In this document: piece by piece, positions 1-8,594 of the stretch
Layout of the letters: the number at the start of each line of letters is the position of its first letter
Position numbering within the stretch: position 1 is the stretch's first letter
DNA from: Dyadobacter subterraneus
Lineage (GTDB): Bacteria > Bacteroidota > Bacteroidia > Cytophagales > Spirosomataceae
Reading direction: 5' to 3'
Length of the DNA: 64,000 bases
NCBI RefSeq assembly: GCF_015221875.1
Contig: NZ_JACYGY010000001.1
Span: forward strand, 1,736,001-1,800,000
The notes under the pieces: generated by a model
What the model saw: only the letters and a program-made list of their open reading frames with translations
Database searches by the model: none
What the model was told of the DNA's origin: nothing
Position numbers and translations under genes: made by a program

Positions 1-649
1 GAAAACCTGCATAGGCTTCACTATCTGCATTTAAAACTGAGTAACAGCTTACCATCGTATTGTGGCCCATGGCACTTCCGCCCAGAATTTCACGGTGTTT
101 TTTGTATTTAAAATCTGATTTGGCAAACTCAGGCCCAGGGTCAAAAGTTTCTCCGACACGGATCGGTTTTCCGGTAACTTTATAACCTTCTTCTTTCAGC
201 GTCTGGACTATAAATTTCAGATCGCCGTATGTGAATTTGGGCGGATTTTCAAGGTACAAATAAGCGCGCTCGTGAATCGATAATTCCTTGGGGCCGGAAT
301 TTACCGCATGCTCCGTATTTGGATTTCCCATATAACGTGCCCATTCCAGTGGCTGATTTGCGGCGCCTTTGTAATCTAAAATTTCAGAGCCATCGCTGGT
401 CCAAAGCATTACCGACACCGTATCGGCATGCCGCAGTAACGCATGCCATTGCACGAACATTTCTTTGGCCACTTCACGGATATAAGCCTTATCATTTTTC
501 TTAAAAGGTTTCAGCGATACTTCGAGCGTTATGTTGTTGAACGGTTTGCCTTTCAGTGTAGAAAGTGCGTACGGGTCCCTGGATTGTGCCGGACTTTTTG
601 TCAAAAATCCTGCAAGCAGAAAAAACAGTAATAATATTTTAATTTTCAT
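1..649 (-). CDS. Secreted PUL-associated protein, C-terminus cut by window edge
   Basis: The start is the ATG at 647-649, and 216 codons are visible before the window ends, so the C-terminus is missing. The first ~22 residues form a signal peptide (charged MKIK, Leu/Phe-rich core, end at SPAQ), so the product is exported. The mature part contains ITLEVSLKPFKK, then MLWTSDGSE and GPKELSIHERAYLY. I do not recognise the family. The mixture of short strands and helices with many Trp/Tyr would fit a TIM-barrel carbohydrate-active enzyme, but no catalytic motif can be assigned. It starts 16 bases after the stop of the upstream glycoside hydrolase gene, so it is very likely the next gene of the same polysaccharide utilisation operon and shares its substrate. 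Confidence 0.8.
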   Translation of the reverse strand, partial: MKIKILLLFFLLAGFLTKSPAQSRDPYALSTLKGKPFNNITLEVSLKPFKKNDKAYIREVAKEMFVQWHALLRHADTVSVMLWTSDGSEILDYKGAANQPLEWARYMGNPNTEHAVNSGPKELSIHERAYLYLENPPKFTYGDLKFIVQTLKEEGYKVTGKPIRVGETFDPGPEFAKSDFKYKKHREILGGSAMGHNTMVSCYSVLNADSEAYAGF

Positions 650-665
650 GGTAAATAGGCTGATT

Positions 666-2165
666 TCAATTTTTCAAAGTCGTGTAAATGGCCACACCAC
701 GGGCCGGTATCTGATCGCTGATATTTTTGCCGGCTTTGCGTTTTTTGTCAAAGGATAGCATAAGCTTTTCTTGTGATGGGGTAATGTTTGCAGGATCAAA
801 TAAGGCACGGTTTAACACCGGGTTAATTTGCTTTGAAAATCCAATCTGAAACTGCTGCGCTGTATGCGCACTGTTTACGACCATAACAGAAATCTCATTT
901 TCATTAGGCTGCGTGGCCACGATATACAAACTATCATTTCCCAGAGTTTTAAAGGTTTTCGAGCCTGCTCTTCCGCCAAGATATTTGCTCATCAGACTGA
1001 ATGCATACCATGACGGATAAGGATCTTTTGGGTTTGAAATACTGTCCTGCGGTGATTTTGTTAATCCCCAGCGTTGCACACCTTTGTAAAAACTATCTTT
1101 GTTGGTGACTTTTGAGGAAGGATATTTCTGGTCAAAAAGGATCCACAACAGCGAAGTTTGCGCGCCACTGTTTACAAAAGCAGCTACGCACTGCGCCAGA
1201 TAATTTCCATAATCTGCTTTAAAACGGACAGATTCATCGGGCTTGCTTGCTCCATATTCATCGATCCAGAAGGGTTTGCCGGTCTGCTTAATTTTTTCTT
1301 TTCCAACTTCAACTATTTGTTTCCAGCCATCGTATTCCAGTGGCGGATTTGTGCCGGATTGTTTGCCGTTGTAGCTGTGCCAGCTGTAAATATCTATGAC
1401 ATCATTCATGTGGCCTACGGCCCATCCTACGTAAGCGGCTGTGTCAGTCGAGCCGCTGTTTGGTCCGACAAGTTTTACGGAAGATCTTAGGTTTGAGATT
1501 TTTAGCTGATTGTCAATCTCGGTACAAACCTTGTCATAATACGCAGGTTCTGAGAAATTTTCTGGAATAATTCCCGAGCGGTAATTGAGCGGTTCTGTGA
1601 AAAGCACCAGATATTTTATGTTTGTATAACCTCTGACTTTGATCAGTTGATAGAGCGATTCGTTGACCCACTGTGCATAACGGGCCGGGTCTTTCGTTGG
1701 GTCCGGTTTTGCTTTGTCGGCCGGAATTTTTGTATTCATGTAGGTATCGCGCGTAAACCACCAACCGGCCTGCAGAGCCACATCAACCTTTAACATTTTC
1801 ATTTTATCAAGCCACTGATAAAATGCTTTCATCCGCTTTGATTCCCAGTCAAAATCGTTGTAAAGGTTCGTTCCGCAGGCCCAGTCGGGGCGATACCATG
1901 TCCTGGCAATTTTAAGATCCATCGCCTTCACCCTGGAAAATTCCAGCTCCCGGTCTTCATCACTCATCGGCTTTACGTCAGGATCTTCCATATAGGCAAA
2001 GCCGTGATACACGCCATTGACGCCAAGAAAATGATCTGACAAGATCGAATCATTGTAGACAAATAACTGCACAGGCTTTTGCCAATTTCTATTGGTGAAG
2101 CTGCTGTAAAAAACGGTAAGCAAGGTTAGCATGGGAAACAGAAGCAGTCCGGTTTTTGATCTCAT
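666..2165 (-). CDS. Secreted clan GH-A type glycoside hydrolase
   Basis: About 499 residues. An in-frame GTG lies 24 bases further upstream, but the ATG at 2163-2165 gives a cleaner signal peptide (MRSKTGLLLF...). The body reads as a TIM barrel. The motif YLVLFTEP matches the strand-4 acid/base Glu of clan GH-A, and FWIDEYG near residue 310 matches the strand-7 nucleophile Glu; WHSYNG between them is a typical barrel histidine segment. The C-terminus (VMVVNSAHTAQQF...) resembles the beta-sandwich found after the barrel in GH39/GH30-like enzymes. The exact GH family cannot be fixed by eye. Family knowledge implies a retaining beta- or alpha-L-glycosidase acting on oligosaccharides at the cell surface or in the periplasm. 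It follows the second SusD gene by ~90 bases and belongs to the PUL. Confidence 0.8.
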   Translation of the reverse strand: MRSKTGLLLFPMLTLLTVFYSSFTNRNWQKPVQLFVYNDSILSDHFLGVNGVYHGFAYMEDPDVKPMSDEDRELEFSRVKAMDLKIARTWYRPDWACGTNLYNDFDWESKRMKAFYQWLDKMKMLKVDVALQAGWWFTRDTYMNTKIPADKAKPDPTKDPARYAQWVNESLYQLIKVRGYTNIKYLVLFTEPLNYRSGIIPENFSEPAYYDKVCTEIDNQLKISNLRSSVKLVGPNSGSTDTAAYVGWAVGHMNDVIDIYSWHSYNGKQSGTNPPLEYDGWKQIVEVGKEKIKQTGKPFWIDEYGASKPDESVRFKADYGNYLAQCVAAFVNSGAQTSLLWILFDQKYPSSKVTNKDSFYKGVQRWGLTKSPQDSISNPKDPYPSWYAFSLMSKYLGGRAGSKTFKTLGNDSLYIVATQPNENEISVMVVNSAHTAQQFQIGFSKQINPVLNRALFDPANITPSQEKLMLSFDKKRKAGKNISDQIPARGVAIYTTLKN

Positions 2166-2258
2166 AAAATGCTTGATATAAATTATCACGAATTCTTTTC
2201 TAGTGCAATCAGCTGTCAGATTAGGAAACTAAATTTCGGCTGATCGCCGACAGCCAAT

Positions 2259-3875
2259 CTAATAACCTGGATTTTGTTGCAATTTTGTTGCGTTATTGAT
2301 CTCAACCTGCGGAATTGGATAGTGGTACATGCGCTCGTTGAAAACACGGTTTTCAACGGTGAAGCGTTCGTAGGTATTGGCGTTTCCGGTATTAGTTATG
2401 CGCATACCCGTCACGGCTTTTCCAAAATCTGATTCCCCGGTTTTCCATCTTCTTACATCAAAAAATCGGTGCTCTTCAAAAGCGAGCTCGACCCGTCTTT
2501 CGTTACGAATCCGCTGACGCATCTGGTCTTTGGAAAGTCCGTCGGGAAGATTGGCGACACCGGCGCGTTTGCGAATCTGATTAATCGCGTCATAAACGGT
2601 TGCATCGGGACCAACAGCCTCATTCTGTGCTTCTGCATAATTCAGAAGTATTTCACCATAACGGAAAATCACCCAGGGACGGCGTACCGTTGCATTGGTC
2701 GTCTGGTTCCAGCTTGCAGATTCGCTTAAAAATTTGCGCATGTAATAACCGGTTTTAGTCGCATTTACGCTTTTGCCAATACCATCCTTACCACCAACCG
2801 CTGTACTGACCGCTGTCCCTTTAAATAGGGAACCATCATAAATGATCGACTGGGCAAATCTTGGATCCCGGTCTTTGTAAAGATTATTTGGATCATAACC
2901 GGAAGTGGGATCTGAAATGGGAAGTCCATTTTTCATGCCATAAGCATCAACAAGTTCCTGGGTAGGGTTGGTGAGTCCCAGCGCGCCATTATAGCTTATC
3001 GGCGCATTGTTAATTTCAATATCATTTCGCAGGTTTGCCGCAGTAGCAAAAATAACTTCGCTGTTGTAGGCGGCCGTGGTGAAATTGGAAATATTGGCAT
3101 AATTAGCAAGCAGACTATGTGCTTTGGTATCGATTAATTCTTTTGAAACCGCTGCTGCTTTCTGCCAAAGCGTAATATCACCCGAAGGATTATTCAACGG
3201 ACTTGCCGCGTAAAGCAATGCTCTTGATTTCAGGGCTAGCGCGGCCGCTTTTGTCGCACGGCCTTTATCTCCCGCACCATACTGAGTTACTGACAAAGGC
3301 AACTTGACTGCTGCTGAATCACAATCTTTTAAAATCTGGTTTAGCGTCTCCTGAGAAGTATTTCGTGGCAGGTCAAGGTCATCAGATGTGGTGAAAACAT
3401 GGTCGGCGATGATGATACCACCATAACGTTTCCAGAGCTCAAAATGAAAAAAAGCACGTAGAAAAAAAGCTTCACCCCGAAGTCTGGGAATATCGGTAAT
3501 TGGTACAATATTGGCCCGGTGGCTATTAGCCAAAAATACATTTACCTGACGAATTCCGTTGTAGTTGATTGCATAGTTATCATCCAGTGTCCGCAGCGAA
3601 CTCCAGGTTCCGTTATTGAAAATATTAACAGCAGAATTCAAATTTGAATTAACCGCTTCATCCGAGCCTGCCGCCAGCATAGCACCATTATACCGGTTGT
3701 AGCCATCCTGCAAAAAAGTATAACCTGCATTGAGCTGACCTCTGGCCGCGCTGTTCAGATTCCAGTACTGATCCTCGGTAACCGGACCGTCGTAATAATC
3801 GAATTTCAGAAATTTGGTTTCCTTGCATGCGGTAAGCAACAACAGGGAAAGAAATGAATAAAGTATTTTTTTCAT
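2259..3875 (-). CDS. SusD/RagB family glycan-binding lipoprotein (second pair)
   Basis: 538 residues. Residues 1-17 are a lipoprotein signal ending LLLTAC, so Cys17 would be lipidated and the protein anchored on the outer membrane. The N-terminal helical region contains the SusD signature LRGEAFFLRAFFHFELWKRYGG, and the C-terminal region has YGEILLNYAEAQNEA, INQIRKRAGV, RNERRVELAFEEHRFFDVRRWK and the terminal YPIPQVEINNATKLQQNPGY typical of RagB/SusD proteins. SusD proteins cap the SusC barrel and bind the incoming glycan. The gene starts 18 bases after the stop of the SusC gene at 3894-6911, which is its expected partner. It is clearly paralogous to the SusD at 6936-8585 (the YGEILLNYAEAQNEA block is shared). 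Confidence 0.96.
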   Translation of the reverse strand: MKKILYSFLSLLLLTACKETKFLKFDYYDGPVTEDQYWNLNSAARGQLNAGYTFLQDGYNRYNGAMLAAGSDEAVNSNLNSAVNIFNNGTWSSLRTLDDNYAINYNGIRQVNVFLANSHRANIVPITDIPRLRGEAFFLRAFFHFELWKRYGGIIIADHVFTTSDDLDLPRNTSQETLNQILKDCDSAAVKLPLSVTQYGAGDKGRATKAAALALKSRALLYAASPLNNPSGDITLWQKAAAVSKELIDTKAHSLLANYANISNFTTAAYNSEVIFATAANLRNDIEINNAPISYNGALGLTNPTQELVDAYGMKNGLPISDPTSGYDPNNLYKDRDPRFAQSIIYDGSLFKGTAVSTAVGGKDGIGKSVNATKTGYYMRKFLSESASWNQTTNATVRRPWVIFRYGEILLNYAEAQNEAVGPDATVYDAINQIRKRAGVANLPDGLSKDQMRQRIRNERRVELAFEEHRFFDVRRWKTGESDFGKAVTGMRITNTGNANTYERFTVENRVFNERMYHYPIPQVEINNATKLQQNPGY

Positions 3876-3893
3876 GATTCAGGAAATTAAGGG

Positions 3894-6800
3894 TCAGAAT
3901 TTCAGGTTAAGTCCGGCTGTCAGCGTACGCACATAAGGGTATGAATTGTAGCCGGAAAACGGCATTTCCGGATCTACATTCAATCCTGTCTTATTAAAAT
4001 TGAGCAGGTTGAAAGCGTTGGCATATACACGAAGGCTTCTAATATTCAATTTCTGCATAAAGCCTGCGGATAGGGTGTAACCCAGCTCTATGGATTTCAG
4101 TCTTAAATAATCTCCTGAACGAAGCCAGAAATCTGAGTCCGCAATGTTGTTGCCACGGTCTGAAATTCCAAGGCGCGGATAGGGTGCGTTTGGATTGGCA
4201 GTAGTCCAGGCCTGGGTGCTGAACTGATTAATGTAACCTGTATTATTGGTGCCGGCCATTACCAAAGTACGGATGTTGATCGTGCGCCCGCTAACGCCCT
4301 GACCAATCAGTGAGAAATCAAAAGCTTTGTATTTTGCGCCCAGGTGAAAACCGTAATATGTATTTGGCGTATCGTTATAATCGGTTGTTACCCGGTCATA
4401 ATTATCAATGACACCGTCGCCATTAATGTCTTTGTATTTGATATCGCCGGGTTGTAATCTGGCCGCAAAACGCTGAACCGGACTGGCGTCAATTTCCTGC
4501 TGGGTTTTGAAAATGCCATCCGAAGCAAGCATAAGTTTTCCGTAGTCAGTCACCGCGCCAATGTTATGTCCCGCTTGTTTCTGATAATCGGCAAGACCAG
4601 CGGATTCTGTGATGCGCAAGATCTTGTTTTTTGCATAAGTAAAATTACCGCCGATGGATAGTGTGACTTCCCCGAATTTCTCCGTGAAATCTATGGATCC
4701 TTCAAAACCACGCAAGCGCGTTTCCCCGCCATTGATCCGGTAGGTTGCCAATCCCAGGATAGAAGGGTAGGTGGGATTGGTCAGGATATTTTTGCGTGAT
4801 TCGTTAAAGTAGTTGGCATAAAGTGAAAGGCTGTTTTTGAAAAATTTTGCATCAATGCCGAGGTCTGTTTTATAGGCTGTTTCCCAGGTAATATCAGGAT
4901 TAGGAAGTGTGGCCTCAGAGGCCCCGGCCTGGGCGGCGAAACTTGTGCCAAATGCATAACTTCCGCTGGCAGGATTATACAAATAAGCATAAGGAAATTT
5001 ATTGGTTTCACCCGTCAGGCTGTTTCCGGCTTTTCCGTATGCCGCTCTTAATTTCAGATAACTTAAAGCAGAGAGGTTTTTAAGAAAGTTTTCTTCGGAA
5101 ATTACCCAGCCGGCAGCAATCGCAGGAAAAAATCCGAACTGTTTGCCTGGCATATAATTATCGGCGCCGGTATAACTTGCCACAAGGTCTGCGTAATACC
5201 TGTTGTTGAACGCATACGAAGCTCTCCCTGAAAATCCCTGCCTTTTATCCTGCAAACGGGTTGGATTAAAAGTGACGGCTTGCTGGTAACGTGTTGTTAT
5301 TTTGATATCATGTTTTCCAAAACTGCGGTCGTAGTCAAAACCAGTCCAAAGCTCGTTGGTGCGGATGTTGTCAGCAAAAGTTGCTGCCACGTAACCAAGC
5401 GGCGTCTGGGTTCCGAAACGTGTGAGCACGCCACTTGTCGAGCGCTCGTAAACCTCGTAATCCTGGCTTCGGCCGCTCAGGTAGCGCCCCTGAATATCGA
5501 AGGTGTAAAAGACATTGGCACTTAATCCTTTCAACCAGAAATCAAGTTTGTGATTTGCATTTAAGGTTCCCAAAAGCACACGGGTCACTTCGCTTCGGTT
5601 TCCCTGGCTATTGAGTTGGGCCAGCGGATTGCTTCTGAAAAGATTATTTCCTCCGTATGATCCGTCTTCATTTCTTAAAGGAAAGGCATTGGAAGGCGTG
5701 CCAAAAACTGTACTCAGAAAGGTCGCACTGGTACTGCCAGGCTCGCGTCTGTCTTCAATACGGCCTGCCATGTCGAGTTGAACAGTCAAAAGTGGCGTAA
5801 CCTGAATATCCAGATTTGTTCTCAGATTATAACGACGGTAGCCGACATTGGAATTAAAAAGCGGATTGTCGGTATGGTTAAAAAGTCCACCCTGATTGAA
5901 ATAACTAAGATTTGTAAAATAACGTACCGCTTTGGAACCACCCGAGGCAGTTAATACGTGACGCTGTACAAGGGCATTATCTTTGAAAAAATCTTTGACA
6001 AAATTATTGTTGGGAAACTGATAAGGATCGGTGTTGCTTTTATAGCCATCGAGCGTTTGTTGGTTATAAAGCGGACTAAAACCATCATTTTTCAGCGCCT
6101 GATTGTAAAGCGTTGCAAAATTGTAAGAATCAAGTGGTTTGGCAAGAACCGTCGGCTGCTGCGTGCCAATCTGCATGTCGTAAGTAAAACGGGTTTTGTC
6201 GGCATTTCCTCTTTTAGTGGTAATCAAAAGAACGCCGTTCGCGGCCCGGTTTCCATACCAAGCCAGCGAGGCAGCATCTTTCAGCACATTCACCGATTCA
6301 ATTTCGCTTAAATCCATATCAGAGAAATCTCTGGCCACACCATCTACCAAAACAAGCGGCACGTTGGTACCAGCAAAAGTGGCGCGGTTGCGTATTACGA
6401 TGGTAGTTTCATCTCTGCCGGGAAGCGTACCGGTTTGCCAGACGTTAAGTCCGGGAAGCTGCCCTGCAAAAAGATTTGTGAGCGAACTTGAAGGAATTTG
6501 CGGCAAAGTGGAAGCTTTCAAAGTGGAAACCGCGCCGTTGATCTCTCTTTTCTTACGAATGCCGAAAGGAATGAAAACATCATCCTGCATACCGGCTTCG
6601 GGCAAAGTTTTGCTTAGCTGTAATTTGAGTGCTTCCTGACTAACCACCGTGTGATAATAAGTCAGATAACCGGGTTTGCTGAAAATCAGAACGTCTCCCT
6701 TGACGGCAAGAATTTTGAATTTTCCCTGTTCATCGGTCATCGTTTCAATACCGCCTTCCTGCACCGAAATGCTCATACCCGAAACAGGATTTTTGTTAAT

Positions 6801-6911
6801 ATCTTCCACAGTTCCGGCAAGCTCAGCCGGGGAAGAATTTTGGGCTTTTACCTGCCCCGCCAATAGCGGAAGCAGCAGAAAAAGCCTGAAAAGTATATCA
6901 GAAAATTTCAT
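3894..6911 (-). CDS. SusC/RagA family TonB-dependent outer-membrane transporter (second pair)
   Basis: 1005 residues with a signal peptide (LFRLFLLLPLLAGQVKAQ). An N-terminal carboxypeptidase-regulatory-like domain (about 28-105) is followed by the plug with VPLVLVDGVARDFSDMDLSEI, VLKDAASLAWYG and NGVLLITTKRG, then a barrel rich in alternating aromatic strands that ends in LNLKF. One oddity: where most SusC proteins carry VVVGYGTQKK between the regulatory domain and plug, this one has DVFIPFGIRKK, so the TonB-contact region is divergent. The protein imports oligosaccharides across the outer membrane using TonB/ExbBD energy, with the adjacent SusD as lid. It is the second of two SusCD pairs in one operon and is much diverged from the SusC at 8595. 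Confidence 0.96.
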   Translation of the reverse strand: MKFSDILFRLFLLLPLLAGQVKAQNSSPAELAGTVEDINKNPVSGMSISVQEGGIETMTDEQGKFKILAVKGDVLIFSKPGYLTYYHTVVSQEALKLQLSKTLPEAGMQDDVFIPFGIRKKREINGAVSTLKASTLPQIPSSSLTNLFAGQLPGLNVWQTGTLPGRDETTIVIRNRATFAGTNVPLVLVDGVARDFSDMDLSEIESVNVLKDAASLAWYGNRAANGVLLITTKRGNADKTRFTYDMQIGTQQPTVLAKPLDSYNFATLYNQALKNDGFSPLYNQQTLDGYKSNTDPYQFPNNNFVKDFFKDNALVQRHVLTASGGSKAVRYFTNLSYFNQGGLFNHTDNPLFNSNVGYRRYNLRTNLDIQVTPLLTVQLDMAGRIEDRREPGSTSATFLSTVFGTPSNAFPLRNEDGSYGGNNLFRSNPLAQLNSQGNRSEVTRVLLGTLNANHKLDFWLKGLSANVFYTFDIQGRYLSGRSQDYEVYERSTSGVLTRFGTQTPLGYVAATFADNIRTNELWTGFDYDRSFGKHDIKITTRYQQAVTFNPTRLQDKRQGFSGRASYAFNNRYYADLVASYTGADNYMPGKQFGFFPAIAAGWVISEENFLKNLSALSYLKLRAAYGKAGNSLTGETNKFPYAYLYNPASGSYAFGTSFAAQAGASEATLPNPDITWETAYKTDLGIDAKFFKNSLSLYANYFNESRKNILTNPTYPSILGLATYRINGGETRLRGFEGSIDFTEKFGEVTLSIGGNFTYAKNKILRITESAGLADYQKQAGHNIGAVTDYGKLMLASDGIFKTQQEIDASPVQRFAARLQPGDIKYKDINGDGVIDNYDRVTTDYNDTPNTYYGFHLGAKYKAFDFSLIGQGVSGRTINIRTLVMAGTNNTGYINQFSTQAWTTANPNAPYPRLGISDRGNNIADSDFWLRSGDYLRLKSIELGYTLSAGFMQKLNIRSLRVYANAFNLLNFNKTGLNVDPEMPFSGYNSYPYVRTLTAGLNLKF

Positions 6912-6935
6912 AGTGATTTAAAGTTTAGGGCTTGA

Positions 6936-8585
6936 TTACCATCCGGGATTTTGAACCAGTTTTTTACTTTTCTGTATCTCATTTCTTGGGATGGGGTACA
7001 AATGCATGTGATCCTCATAAACCCGTTGGAAGGATTCTGCCAGCGGAACTTTTGTATAGGTAAAACTGCCGTCGCTGTTTTTGACCACGTTCATTGCATA
7101 CATTTTCTGCGCGACAAGCTCTTTGCCTTTTTTCCAGCGCATGATGTCATACCAGCGGTTATCTTCAAAGGCAAGCTCCACGGCGCGTTCGTTGTAAATT
7201 CTTGCGCGCATCTGGTCTTTTGTCAGTCCTGTTGGAAGTTCCGGCATCCCGGCTCTTTTACGGATCTGGTTGATGGCATCGTAAACAGTAGCATCCGGCC
7301 CCGCGGCTTCATTTTGTGCTTCGGCATAATTGAGCAGAATTTCGCCATAGCGGAAAAAGATAAAATTGACAAATGCTGACTGCGTACCCGGTGTCTGGTA
7401 AACCTCCGGCCAGAGTTTTTTTCCATAATAACGCGTTGCTGTGTAAGCCGAGCTGGTAGAACTATAATCCGCGCCACCGTCCCACATCTGCATTTTTCTT
7501 CCCTGCCAGGGTGCGTCGTTGTAAAGAATATTCGCATAAAATCTTGGATCCCGGTTTTTGTAAGGATCATTGGGATTATAACCTGATTTTGGATCTGTTA
7601 TCGGAAGACCATTACTCATTTCATACAGATCCACATGATTTTGTGTAGGATTATAGGTGCCAATTCTTCCGCCGGAGCCCGGAGACATTACTGCCTGAAT
7701 CGCCCAGTTAAAACTACGGGGTGCTTTTATTTTGATCAGAATATATTCATCAATTGTTCCATTTCCGGAAGGTGAGACAATCTCCTCATATTTGGGATGC
7801 AGTGTATACTGATTCATATTCATCACCTCTTTGGCAGCATCAGCGGCAGCTTTCCATTTAGCCGCATCGTTTTCAGGGTTGTGAAGTTGGCTGGCGGCGT
7901 ATAGCAGCGTTCTGCTTTTTAAAGCACGCGCAGCGCCGATTGTAGGCCTTCCATAATTGGCAGCATCCTGTTCGATCGGAAGAAGCGTAACAGCCTGGGC
8001 AATATCGGCCAGAATAAAACTGACGCATTCTTCATAGGTATTTCTGGGCAGGTCAATATCTTCAAATGCAGTATAGGCCTTGTCGATCAGTACCACGCCA
8101 CCGAATCTTTTGATCAGTTCAAAATACATGAATGCCCGCAGATAATACATTTCGCCTTTAATGCCTTGCGGATTTTGCTCAGGTTTCCATTTTACTTCAT
8201 CAATCTTTGAAAGCATTTTATTCACTATCCGGATGCCGGCATAACAGCGGTCATAAATTCCGGAAATATCGTTGACGGCCAGTGCCGTATAAGCAGAATG
8301 GTCATGGTACAAACCTTTGGCAAGCGTGTAGAGCATTGGATTGGTAACGTCAATGCCAACGGCTTCATCAGAGGCCTGCGCGACTCCGTTTCCTTCATTA
8401 AATCGCAGATAATCGTCGGGCAGAAAACTGTAAGCATTATCAGCAAACTGAGCGGCCATGACCGGATCTGCAAAAACTTTCTCCTCGTTCAGAGCCACGT
8501 CAGGTGCTACATTCAGGAATTTGTCATCACAGCCGGAAAAGACAAACAGCAGGCTGGCGAGCAAGAATATGGTATATTTTTTCAT
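6936..8585 (-). CDS. SusD/RagB family glycan-binding lipoprotein (first pair)
   Basis: 549 residues. The lipobox VFSGC gives a lipidated Cys19 after a short hydrophobic signal. SusD hallmarks are GIKGEMYYLRAFMYFELIKRFGG near residue 150, YGEILLNYAEAQNEA, INQIRKRAGMPELPTGLTKDQMR, YNERAVELAFEDNRWYDIMRWKKG and the C-terminal LYPIPRNEIQKSKKLVQNPGW. The protein should sit on the cell surface and hand glycans to the SusC encoded immediately upstream; the gap between them is 9 bases, indicating co-translation. The next gene downstream (SusC at 6911) starts 24 bases later, so the two SusCD pairs are one transcription unit. Confidence 0.96.
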   Translation of the reverse strand: MKKYTIFLLASLLFVFSGCDDKFLNVAPDVALNEEKVFADPVMAAQFADNAYSFLPDDYLRFNEGNGVAQASDEAVGIDVTNPMLYTLAKGLYHDHSAYTALAVNDISGIYDRCYAGIRIVNKMLSKIDEVKWKPEQNPQGIKGEMYYLRAFMYFELIKRFGGVVLIDKAYTAFEDIDLPRNTYEECVSFILADIAQAVTLLPIEQDAANYGRPTIGAARALKSRTLLYAASQLHNPENDAAKWKAAADAAKEVMNMNQYTLHPKYEEIVSPSGNGTIDEYILIKIKAPRSFNWAIQAVMSPGSGGRIGTYNPTQNHVDLYEMSNGLPITDPKSGYNPNDPYKNRDPRFYANILYNDAPWQGRKMQMWDGGADYSSTSSAYTATRYYGKKLWPEVYQTPGTQSAFVNFIFFRYGEILLNYAEAQNEAAGPDATVYDAINQIRKRAGMPELPTGLTKDQMRARIYNERAVELAFEDNRWYDIMRWKKGKELVAQKMYAMNVVKNSDGSFTYTKVPLAESFQRVYEDHMHLYPIPRNEIQKSKKLVQNPGW

Positions 8586-8594
8586 AGCAGTAGA